Positions 1-5,057 of a stretch of DNA of 49,005 nucleotides are shown here, in pieces. How positions within the stretch are numbered: position 1 is the first letter of the stretch; every line of letters begins with the position of its first letter. The notes beneath the pieces were generated by a model that made no database searches, was not told the origin of the DNA, and saw nothing but the letters and a program-made list of their open reading frames with translations. This DNA is from a virus. A program made the translations under genes and the position numbers. The stretch covers positions 1 to 49,005 of the IMG/VR virus record IMGVR_UViG_3300048592_000344; one strand, written 5' to 3'.

Positions 1-18
1 CGCGCTCGTTTCCCCCCC
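1..18. other. Non-matching C-rich leader before the terminal repeat
   Basis: The first 18 bases end in a run of C that continues into the repeat. They do not match the 18 bases before the second copy at 45457-45474, although the sequences agree from position 19 / 45475 onward. This could be a library or assembly tail on a physical DNA end, or a real sequence difference. I cannot tell which from the sequence. Confidence 0.6.
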
Positions 19-73
19 CCCGGGCGCTCCTATGGGGACAAAGGCACTAGGTCACACCCAATCTCGGTCCGGC

Positions 74-505
74 CTACTCGGCGGGGAGTTCCGGGGTCGT
101 CATCGACAACCCGGTGAGCATGTCCTCATGCTCTTTGAAGATCGTCTCGCGAAGGGCGGCGCGTTGCTTCTTGAGTTCGGCGCGCTTGGCGGCGGTGATG
201 GCCTCGGCCTCGCTTGCACGGATGCGGTCGATCTCCTCCGTGTCCACGCGGGCGAAGGCCCATTTCAAGCTGATGCCGTCGTTGAAGTCAACATCGAGAT
301 CGACTTCGGTGACTTTGCAAACGGTGAGGCCGTGGCGGGTGCCGGTCTCTACGATGACGAGGTCATCCACGCGGATGGTCTGGTCGAGGGTTTTGAACTG
401 GTAGCTACGAACCTCTCCCGGAGCCGGTTTGTCGTTGGGTTCGTAGTTGACCTTGATGAGACGGACCTGATCATTGATCAGGAAGACGATTTTGCTGCTG
501 TCCAT
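74..505 (-). CDS. Hypothetical early protein, 143 aa
   Basis: I do not recognise a family. The N-terminal two thirds reads as beta-rich (starting MDSSKIVFLIND) and the C-terminal 45 residues are a charged helix rich in Ala, Lys, Arg and Glu, possibly a coiled coil. The start at 505 has an AAGGAG ribosome site, whereas an upstream extension would have no coding character. It is the last leftward gene before the left end. In the right copy the same gene precedes the structured spacer at 45299-45474. Confidence 0.75.
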   Translation of the reverse strand: MDSSKIVFLINDQVRLIKVNYEPNDKPAPGEVRSYQFKTLDQTIRVDDLVIVETGTRHGLTVCKVTEVDLDVDFNDGISLKWAFARVDTEEIDRIRASEAEAITAAKRAELKKQRAALRETIFKEHEDMLTGLSMTTPELPAE

Positions 506-515
506 AGGTAGCTCC

Positions 516-875
516 TTAAGCTGGGATGAGGGTTGGGATGGTGAGGTCGTAAAGTTTGGCAATTTGCTCCATCGCGGAGATGAAGCCGGGGAGGTCGTCG
601 GGACCACGAGCTTGGTCGTGTGCGTGCTGAAGTTCAGCGGCAAAATCCACGTCGAAATCATCGGGGAGGTAATCTGTGATGCTTGCCACCCCCGCTGAGT
701 TGCGTCTGTCCAATTCAAGCTGGGCTAAGGTTTGTTCATCCAGCAGAAGGCCAACGGCGCAATGCCGACCTGTGGTGGGATTAGTGTAGTAGCACCCTCC
801 GTCTTTGGCCTGCGCCAAGCCACCCTGCTTTAGCATACCAAGGTAAGCCTTGTCAAACATCTCTTGCCGGGTCAT
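516..875 (-). CDS. Hypothetical early protein, 119 aa
   Basis: No family is recognised with certainty. Around residues 28-46 there is a CYYTNPTTGRHCAVGLLL stretch; similar Cys-rich patterns occur in uncharacterised phage proteins. The C-terminal half is acidic. It overlaps the upstream gene by ATGA (872-875), implying translational coupling, and is followed after 10 bp by the 74-505 gene. Confidence 0.75.
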   Translation of the reverse strand: MTRQEMFDKAYLGMLKQGGLAQAKDGGCYYTNPTTGRHCAVGLLLDEQTLAQLELDRRNSAGVASITDYLPDDFDVDFAAELQHAHDQARGPDDLPGFISAMEQIAKLYDLTIPTLIPA

Positions 876-1114
876 TTGTTCACCATGTTAAACTGGCCGA
901 AGTGGCGAGTGCGGAAACGGATGCGGTCCATCACCTGAGCGGGGATGGGGTCGGGATCGAGAGGGAGGTCAAGCAAGATCACCCACTCGCAAACCTTGTG
1001 GGCTTGCAACCCAGTGCGCCGCATGATCTCCACGCGACAACGAGCGCCTCGGTCGAAGGCGGTTGCGACCGCATGGGCCTCGCGGAGGGCGGAGATGAAA
1101 ATGGAGGGGGTCAT
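872..1114 (-). CDS. Hypothetical early protein, 80 aa
   Basis: Small basic protein of unknown function. The start at 1114 (MTPSIFISAL) overlaps the stop of the preceding 58-aa gene in an ATGA arrangement, which fixes the start better than an upstream in-frame alternative. The stop overlaps the start of the 516-875 gene in the same way. It is part of a tightly coupled leftward cluster. Confidence 0.7.
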   Translation of the reverse strand: MTPSIFISALREAHAVATAFDRGARCRVEIMRRTGLQAHKVCEWVILLDLPLDPDPIPAQVMDRIRFRTRHFGQFNMVNK

Positions 1115-1287
1115 TGCGGCAACTCCACATGGGCGACGAGGCAATCAATCGTCTCCTTTTGCCCCCAATAAAACCACAGCCCTTTGCCCGCTCCATTGGT
1201 GATGGTGGCCGTGCGGGAGCTGCGCTTCTTCCAAATCGTGTTCTGGCGGCGGAAGTGTGCGCCGATTTTTACCTGGGCGAATGTCAT
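1111..1287 (-). CDS. Small hypothetical protein, 58 aa
   Basis: A short gene begins MTFAQVKIGA and ends HVELPQ, with a Trp/Tyr/Gly-rich middle. It fills the gap between two neighbours exactly, with ATGA overlaps at both ends: its start overlaps the stop of 1284-1487 and its stop overlaps the start of 872-1114. That packing, the absence of another reading on the leftward strand and identical duplication in the right repeat are the evidence. Function is unknown. Confidence 0.7.
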   Translation of the reverse strand: MTFAQVKIGAHFRRQNTIWKKRSSRTATITNGAGKGLWFYWGQKETIDCLVAHVELPQ

Positions 1288-1487
1288 GCTAGTTCCTCCC
1301 CCGCATTTGTCACTACCTCGTCATGGTCACGAAGCAGCGCGTTCCACTCGTCGGCGGCGTGTGCCATCCGAGCGATCTCGGCCCAAACGTGGGCGCGGCC
1401 CTCGTCATCCCCGTTCTCGAGGATGCGGCGGAGAAGGGGAAGGACCTGGGTCCAAGTCGGGGTCATGTCGATGTATTGAGTTGACAT
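1284..1487 (-). CDS. Small hypothetical protein, 67 aa
   Basis: Mostly helical acidic protein starting MSTQYIDMTP, with no recognised family. An AGGGTGA-like ribosome site precedes the ATG at 1487. The stop overlaps the start of the 58-aa gene (ATGA). It lies 5 bp after the 1493-1726 gene in the same operon. Confidence 0.65.
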   Translation of the reverse strand: MSTQYIDMTPTWTQVLPLLRRILENGDDEGRAHVWAEIARMAHAADEWNALLRDHDEVVTNAGEELA

Positions 1488-1492
1488 AATGT

Positions 1493-1726
1493 TCACCCTG
1501 CGTTGAAAGAGCGGCAAAGCACTCTCGGGGTTTCAGCAAATGCATGGCCGACACACTCGCAAGTGCTAAGCGTATCATCGACCCAGATCAGATGATCTTC
1601 GTCCCCCGCCTCATCTAGGGCCAGGCGACGTGCCTCGTCGGAGCTTACCGCCACGATAACGAAGCAATCAACCTCATCGTAGCCTACACGTCCGGTTCGG
1701 GAGATTTTAAAAATGCGCTGTTGCAT
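1493..1726 (-). CDS. Small hypothetical protein, 77 aa
   Basis: Begins MQQRIFKISRTGRVGYDEVD, with a beta-strand pattern (CFVIVAVSS) followed by an acidic segment containing WVDDT and two nearby Cys residues. The fold could be a small beta-alpha protein, but I do not recognise it. The ATG at 1726 directly follows the stop of 1728-1850, so the real start is downstream of the longer open frame. Confidence 0.7.
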   Translation of the reverse strand: MQQRIFKISRTGRVGYDEVDCFVIVAVSSDEARRLALDEAGDEDHLIWVDDTLSTCECVGHAFAETPRVLCRSFNAG

Positions 1727-1727
1727 T

Positions 1728-1850
1728 TCAGTTCGCCTCGATCTTGAGCATGTAGTCATGCCGGTCCCAATCAATGCTGAGACCGAACACGCCGATGCCA
1801 ACTGCGAGGGCGAGGAGGAAAGCGGCGAGAGCATCTGTGATGGTGTTCAT
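1728..1850 (-). CDS. Single-pass membrane microprotein, 40 aa
   Basis: Short gene with one clear hydrophobic helix (about residues 8-27, AAFLLALAVGIGVFGL) and a charged C-terminal tail. The start has the GGAGTCC leader seen before six other leftward genes. It is the first gene behind the promoter at 1916-1944 and its hairpin leader. A membrane-directed early role such as host takeover or superinfection exclusion is possible but speculative. Confidence 0.7.
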   Translation of the reverse strand: MNTITDALAAFLLALAVGIGVFGLSIDWDRHDYMLKIEAN

Positions 1851-1869
1851 GGTTTGGACTCCAATTAAA

Positions 1870-1886
1870 GTCCCCTTCGCGGGGAC
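1870..1886 (-). promoter_or_regulatory. Leader hairpin ahead of the 40-aa membrane gene
   Basis: A 6-bp stem GTCCCC / GGGGAC closes a 5-nt loop between the putative promoter at 1916-1944 and the ribosome site of 1728-1850. There is only a weak T run behind it, so an mRNA leader or processing hairpin fits better than a terminator. Confidence 0.45.
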
Positions 1887-1915
1887 AGCGCTGGGCAGAG
1901 TGCGCCCATGCCCCA

Positions 1916-1944
1916 ACCATGACATGAAACGGGGCGAAAGTCAA
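1916..1944 (-). promoter_or_regulatory. Putative leftward sigma70-type promoter
   Basis: On the minus strand a TTGACT -35 box (1944-1939) is followed by a 17-nt spacer and CATGGT (1921-1916) as a weak -10 box. The block from 1930 to 1977 is nearly identical (43 of 48) to the block around the promoter at 39975-40003, including a GATATGG half-site at the same distance upstream. It would drive the small early genes from 1850 leftward. Confidence 0.6.
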
Positions 1945-2138
1945 GAACTATTCGCGGGCTATGTCAGTTTGATATGGTCGATGCTAGGCGCGGCTGCTAG
2001 GGTGGTGTCAGGGCTTGGACACTGGTGGATGGCGGTGGCAACGGGCGGTGGCAACTGCGCGTAGCGCATAGCCCTGGTGGGTGTCCCTGACGGGTCCGGG
2101 ATTGGGGATTTTGGGGGCGAAGGCATATTGTGTGGTTC

Positions 2139-2173
2139 CGTATGGCTCTTACCATCGTGGTAAAGTATGGCTC
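2139..2173. promoter_or_regulatory. 35-nt operator-like element A
   Basis: Contains GTATGGCTC, then TTACCA-TCG-TGGTAA, then AGTATGGCTC. The inner 15 nt is a near-perfect palindrome. It belongs to a family with sites at 2260, 4176, 34269 and 40030 and forms the left arm of the 272-bp palindrome. Confidence 0.65.
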
Positions 2174-2259
2174 TAACTGAAGCGCCGTGGCTTGTTTTTT
2201 CTGAAAGGAGAAAAAAAAAAAAAAAAAAAACTCATAAAGAACAAAACGAAAACACAACT

Positions 2260-2294
2260 GGGCCATACGTTACCATCGTGGTAACAGCCATACG
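2260..2294. promoter_or_regulatory. 35-nt operator-like element B
   Basis: This is a mirror copy of element A: GGCCATACG, TTACCATCGTGGTAA, then CAGCCATACG. It has the same inner 15-nt palindrome and an inverted orientation relative to A about the A20 tract. Confidence 0.65.
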
Positions 2295-2352
2295 GAATGA
2301 CACACATGGGCAACTCCGCGAAAAGTGCCAATCTCGGGCATGTCAGGGACAC

Positions 2353-2593
2353 TTCGTAGGCGGTGGTGCGAGGTGGTGGTGGTAGGCGCAAGCCGGAGGT
2401 GGTGGCGCTATGGATTTGCCCCGGTGCGGGTGGCGCGGGATCGGGTGGCTATGGGGTGGCGCGGAATGGGGCGCTAGCGCCCGTGGAAGGCACTTTGTGG
2501 CGCGATGGTGGGGTGGTGGGTGGGTGGATACCGGGCATGGTGTTGCGCGCGTGTGGCGCGTTCCTATGGGCTTGGTATGGTCCGGCGCTGGGC
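2353..2593. other. Gene-free GGTGG/GGCGC-rich tract
   Basis: No credible gene is seen. The plus strand is dense in GGTGG, GGGTGGCG and TGGCGCG words, which makes the strand strongly G-over-C skewed. It lies between the 272-bp palindrome and the terminator of the upstream gene. Together with 1945-2080, which holds a tandem GGCGGTGGCAAC repeat near 2030-2055, it completes a roughly 700-bp non-coding block. Confidence 0.6.
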
Positions 2594-2628
2594 AAAAGAA
2601 AACCGCCCCAAGGTTTCCCAAGGGGCGG
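2594..2628 (-). terminator. Rho-independent terminator
   Basis: On the minus strand CCGCCCC (2628-2622) and GGGGCGG (2609-2603) form a GC-rich stem with an internal loop, followed by TTTTCTTTT (2602-2594). It lies just past the stop of 2651-2866 and should end leftward transcription coming from about 3985, separating it from the 1850 operon. Confidence 0.8.
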
Positions 2629-2650
2629 CGACGTTGTTAAGGGGGTGGCG

Positions 2651-2866
2651 CTAGAAACGGACGAGACCTTTCTCCACACGATACGCCCGATTGTGCGCTT
2701 CCCTTTCCGCTTTTACCGCCTCGAAGACAGCATAACGGTCCTTGCGGCGCATAGCGGACTCGGCAATTTTGCCATAACATTCACCAAGCTCGTGCAACTT
2801 TGCCGCAAGGGTTTCGCGGTCTTGTGCGTCGGTTGACGCGGGATAGGCGATGGTTGCTTTTTCCAT
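2651..2866 (-). CDS. Hypothetical early protein, 71 aa
   Basis: Small, highly charged, probably all-helical protein (MEKATIAYPA start; basic C-terminus ending RVEKGLVRF). No family is recognised. The ATG at 2866 has the shared GGAGTCC leader. It follows the 224-aa gene after a strong hairpin and is itself followed by a terminator, so it is the last gene of the first leftward unit. Confidence 0.75.
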   Translation of the reverse strand: MEKATIAYPASTDAQDRETLAAKLHELGECYGKIAESAMRRKDRYAVFEAVKAEREAHNRAYRVEKGLVRF

Positions 2867-2920
2867 GTTCGGACTCCTAACAGACATTGCCGCACCATTG
2901 CCGCAATGCGTGAAGGGAGT

Positions 2921-2950
2921 CCGCCCGGACAGCGTAAACCGTCCGGGCGG
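2921..2950 (-). promoter_or_regulatory. Intercistronic hairpin
   Basis: Perfect 10-bp inverted repeat CCGCCCGGAC / GTCCGGGCGG with a 10-nt loop, placed between the 224-aa and 71-aa genes. There is no T run on the leftward strand. It is probably an RNA processing or stability element, or a partial terminator that lowers expression of the distal gene. Confidence 0.6.
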
Positions 2951-2957
2951 GTGGCGA

Positions 2958-3632
2958 TTAGATGTCGCCCAGCATTTCGTCAAGATCGCCCGCAAGGGTG
3001 GCGCTTGCCGCTTGGCGGCGGGCCAATTCTTCCCGCGCTTCCGCCATGATGTCGCGCGCGCCATTGCCTGCCTGATTGTCAATCCAAGCAATGACCGCTT
3101 TGTCATCCCAAGTCGGCCGCTTGTCGTTCTCCTTGAAGAACGCCGCCACCTTGGGCGAAAGGGCCACGAAGGCAGCTGCCGTTGGCCTCGTCCCCGGCAT
3201 TGCCGCCGAAAGCGCCTTGGCGAAAATCGCCTTGAGAGCATCCTTGGCAATATCCAGCGCCAAGCTTTGCTCCTCGGTCCACTTGGTGCTGGTGCCGTCA
3301 CCGGCAACGCGAACCTGCCATTGCCCGGCAAGCAAGGCGTCAACCGCCTTTTGCATCGCAGCCAGCGTAGCATCCTTCACCGCCTTGTCATTGGCGGCGG
3401 CAAAGTCGCGCAGCTGGTCCCGGCTTGGCTTTGGCGTGCCTTCGGGCTTCTTGTCCGCCCAAAGCTGCCCGACAACGCCGCTTGCGGCGTCAGCCACCTT
3501 TTGCTTGATCCCATGCGCAATGACCTGCCGCAGCACGTCATGTGGGATTGCCGCCACGTCCACCGGCACGATGACATCCCGCGACTCCACGTTGATTGTG
3601 GTCGCGGGGACTGAGAGATTGAAGCTTTCCAT
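2958..3632 (-). CDS. Hypothetical early protein, 224 aa
   Basis: The largest gene of the repeat. It starts MESFNLSVPATTINVESRDV, with a short beta region, then a long Ala/Lys-rich helical body, a WTEEQSLALDIAKDALKAI segment and an acidic C-terminus (DLDEMLGDI). The start at 3632 has GGAGTCC seven bases upstream; an in-frame ATG four codons earlier would put that site inside the gene. Its abundance-type composition and position next to the earliest promoter suggest an early host-interaction or DNA-binding role, but nothing proves it. Confidence 0.75.
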   Translation of the reverse strand: MESFNLSVPATTINVESRDVIVPVDVAAIPHDVLRQVIAHGIKQKVADAASGVVGQLWADKKPEGTPKPSRDQLRDFAAANDKAVKDATLAAMQKAVDALLAGQWQVRVAGDGTSTKWTEEQSLALDIAKDALKAIFAKALSAAMPGTRPTAAAFVALSPKVAAFFKENDKRPTWDDKAVIAWIDNQAGNGARDIMAEAREELARRQAASATLAGDLDEMLGDI

Positions 3633-3667
3633 TTTGGACTCCATTAAGCGGCGGGATTGCCGCGTGA

Positions 3668-3688
3668 TCCGCCCCCCACAAGGGCGGA
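3668..3688 (-). promoter_or_regulatory. Intercistronic hairpin
   Basis: TCCGCCC (3668-3674) pairs with GGGCGGA (3682-3688), with a 7-nt loop, between the 71-aa gene at 3697-3912 and the 224-aa gene. No T run follows, so this resembles the hairpin at 2921-2950. Likely a processing or attenuation element. Confidence 0.45.
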
Positions 3689-3696
3689 CTGCGCGA

Positions 3697-3912
3697 TTAT
3701 CCAAACTGCACCGTATATTCGACCCAATCCGTTGAGGGGCTGGAGGCTAGGGCAAGGAACAACGCGCCTAGTTGGTCGAGGTCGCAAACAAGCAGGAGTG
3801 TTCCCGGTTGGTTAAGGCTGACTGGAATTGGCGTAAGGTCCCTGATCCACTCGGCAAGGCGGGCAACGGCGGCGTCATTGCCGAAGTCTTGGACGGTTAC
3901 GAAAGCTTTCAT
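3697..3912 (-). CDS. Hypothetical first leftward early protein, 71 aa
   Basis: Begins MKAFVTVQDFGNDAAVARLA, with an alternating beta-alpha pattern (TLLLVCDLDQLGALFLAL). No family is recognised. The GGAGTCC leader precedes the ATG at 3912. It is the first gene transcribed leftward from the divergent control region and lies outside the duplicated part present at the right end of this window. Confidence 0.75.
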   Translation of the reverse strand: MKAFVTVQDFGNDAAVARLAEWIRDLTPIPVSLNQPGTLLLVCDLDQLGALFLALASSPSTDWVEYTVQFG

Positions 3913-3956
3913 TTGTTGGACTCCTTCGGGGTTGGTTTGGTTGGTCGGTGCTTTGC

Positions 3957-3985
3957 AAGGGTGGGAATTGCGGCAGCCGTGTCAA
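3957..3985 (-). promoter_or_regulatory. Putative leftward early promoter
   Basis: On the minus strand a perfect TTGACA (3985-3980) is followed by a 17-nt spacer and ACCCTT (3962-3957), a poor -10 box. The -35 match and position 70 bp before the first leftward gene support it. The weak -10 could mean an activator is needed or that the true box is shifted. Confidence 0.4.
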
Positions 3986-4024
3986 GCCCCCAAGGCCACA
4001 TTGTGATTAGATGAAACACGATTT

Positions 4025-4054
4025 TTGAGTTTTTGCCCGAAGTTGTTGCATTAT
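4025..4054 (+). promoter_or_regulatory. Candidate rightward promoter in the divergent region
   Basis: TTGAGT (4025-4030), an 18-nt spacer and CATTAT (4049-4054) resemble a sigma70 promoter facing the terminase/structural arm. The rest of 4055-4281 holds a GGGCCTC / GAGGCCC hairpin (4124-4148), element C and the terminase ribosome site, but no gene. Confidence 0.35.
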
Positions 4055-4175
4055 GGCAACTGGCTAGGAAACGCCCCCACCCGTCTCGAAGCACGCATCT
4101 GGGGGGTGGGTTCGACGGTGCCGGGGCCTCGCGCGCCGGGGGAGGCCCTTCGCAAATCTCTATCTATTCTGGAAT

Positions 4176-4210
4176 AGTATGGCTCTTACCATGGTGGAAT
4201 GAGCCATACT
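4176..4210. promoter_or_regulatory. 35-nt operator-like element C
   Basis: The most symmetric member of the family. Perfect 10-bp outer arms AGTATGGCTC and GAGCCATACT flank TTACCATGGTGGAA. It sits 72 bp before the small terminase start, where it could control the whole rightward arm. Confidence 0.7.
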
Positions 4211-4281
4211 TGCCCCCGCGCTTGCCCCCGGCTTTCGCCCGTGTTAAGCTGGGGCACGAGCCAGCACGAGGACTCCGCCCG

Positions 4282-4839
4282 ATGTCACTAGGACTTCGCA
4301 CGACTGGAAGGGCCAGCAAGGCTGTCACCGCAGAACTCGAAAGGGAACTGGGGTTGGACGACGTGGCGACGCTGCTGGAGGAGAAGGGGGTAGCAGCGCC
4401 CCAGATCGTTCACATCCGCGAGCGGCACCATGCGCTGGCGCGGCTGATAGCGGAGGGGAAGAAACCCGGCGAGGCTGCCATTCTCTGCCGCTACACGCAA
4501 AGTCGGATGTCGGTGCTGCTGGGCGATCCAGCTTTTCAAGAGCTTGTCGCCCACTACCGCTCGGTCGTGAACGTGGAGTTTGTGGACTTTCAAAAGAAGT
4601 TGGCCGACCTAGCCCTGGACGCCGCAAGCATTTTGCAGGATCGGATGGAAGAGAAGCCGGAGGACCTTTCTGACGCGCTGCTGCTGCAGGTGGTGCAAGT
4701 TGGCGCGGATAGAACCGGGCACGGCCCCTCGCAAAAAACCGAGGTCAATGTTAAAATTGGGCTGGCAGGCAGGATTGCTAGCGCCCACGAGCGGGCACTT
4801 CGGGCTCGCGATATCACTCCAAAGGAGCTTGAAGGATGA
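4282..4839 (+). CDS. terS: Terminase small subunit (putative)
   Basis: 185 aa. An N-terminal helical part is followed by a helix-turn-helix-like segment at about residues 57-80 (GEAAILCRYTQSRMSVLLGD), then a long helical oligomerisation region and a basic tail. This is the usual design of small terminases, which bind the packaging site and hand DNA to the large subunit. The ATG at 4282 has GAGGA upstream; the longer open frame extends into the control region and is unlikely. It is the first gene of the rightward arm, and its stop overlaps the next start (ATGA). The role is inferred from the HTH and position, because the large subunit lies 2.9 kb downstream rather than adjacent. Confidence 0.7.
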   Translation: MSLGLRTTGRASKAVTAELERELGLDDVATLLEEKGVAAPQIVHIRERHHALARLIAEGKKPGEAAILCRYTQSRMSVLLGDPAFQELVAHYRSVVNVEFVDFQKKLADLALDAASILQDRMEEKPEDLSDALLLQVVQVGADRTGHGPSQKTEVNVKIGLAGRIASAHERALRARDITPKELEG

Positions 4840-5057
4840 CTGTTGTTAACCTCACCCGCACGGAATGGACCCAGCTTAACTCAGCTGCAAAGCGGCTGCA
4901 AGTTGTCGGTGGTCCGATCCTAGTCTCGAACAGCAACTCGCCGGTTGCCAACGACTGGCTGACCCTCCACGAGGGGGCTATCTTGGACGTTACAGCAAAC
5001 CAGTTCGGTCAAGCAGCTGGAACAAAACCGACTTGGGTGGTCGCACTAGATGCGTAA
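4836..5057 (+). CDS. Small hypothetical (virion-associated?) protein, 73 aa
   Basis: Beta-rich small protein (MTVVNLTRTE start, GPILVSNSNSPVANDWL centre, ending TWVVALDA). It overlaps the terminase gene by 4 nt and the spike gene by 8 nt. No family is recognised. Composition and neighbours suggest a minor structural or spike-associated protein. Confidence 0.6.
   Translation: MTVVNLTRTEWTQLNSAAKRLQVVGGPILVSNSNSPVANDWLTLHEGAILDVTANQFGQAAGTKPTWVVALDA

Larger units (their letters stand above)
2081..2352. repeat. 272-bp imperfect palindrome centred on an A20 tract
   Basis: Three arm pairs share one centre at 2216.5. GTGTCCCTGAC and its continuation at 2081-2105 match the reverse complement of 2328-2352 at 21 of 25 positions. 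TTCCGTATGGCT at 2136-2147 mirrors 2286-2297. The 15-nt core TTACCATCGTGGTAA occurs at 2149-2163 and 2270-2284. A run of 20 A (2211-2230) lies at the centre. There is no gene here. The layout suggests a duplicated, inverted control element, a replication origin or a bidirectional regulatory site. Confidence 0.8.
19..3549. repeat. Left copy of 3,531-bp terminal direct repeat
   Basis: This stretch recurs at 45475-49005 with a constant offset of 45,456. Every gene and landmark I compared is identical in the two copies. It carries ten leftward features: nine small genes (the last one cut in the right copy) and a structured non-coding block. It is either a true direct terminal repeat of a linear virion genome or the overlap left by assembling a circular or permuted genome. 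A boundary that falls inside a gene (2958-3632) is compatible with both. Confidence 0.95.

Noticed and set aside
2211-2230. A20 tract as a simple sequencing artefact
   Set aside because: It is identical in both repeat copies and sits at the axis of the palindrome, so I keep it as real, although its exact length may be uncertain.
2363-2836. 157-codon rightward frame across the G-rich tract
   Set aside because: Gly/Trp-repetitive product, no ribosome site, and it runs antisense through the 71-aa gene and terminator; it is a by-product of the skewed composition.
2651-3373. 240-codon leftward version of the 71-aa gene
   Set aside because: The extension overlaps most of the 224-aa gene in another frame and is Arg-rich shadow sequence; the GGAGTCC site supports the start at 2866.
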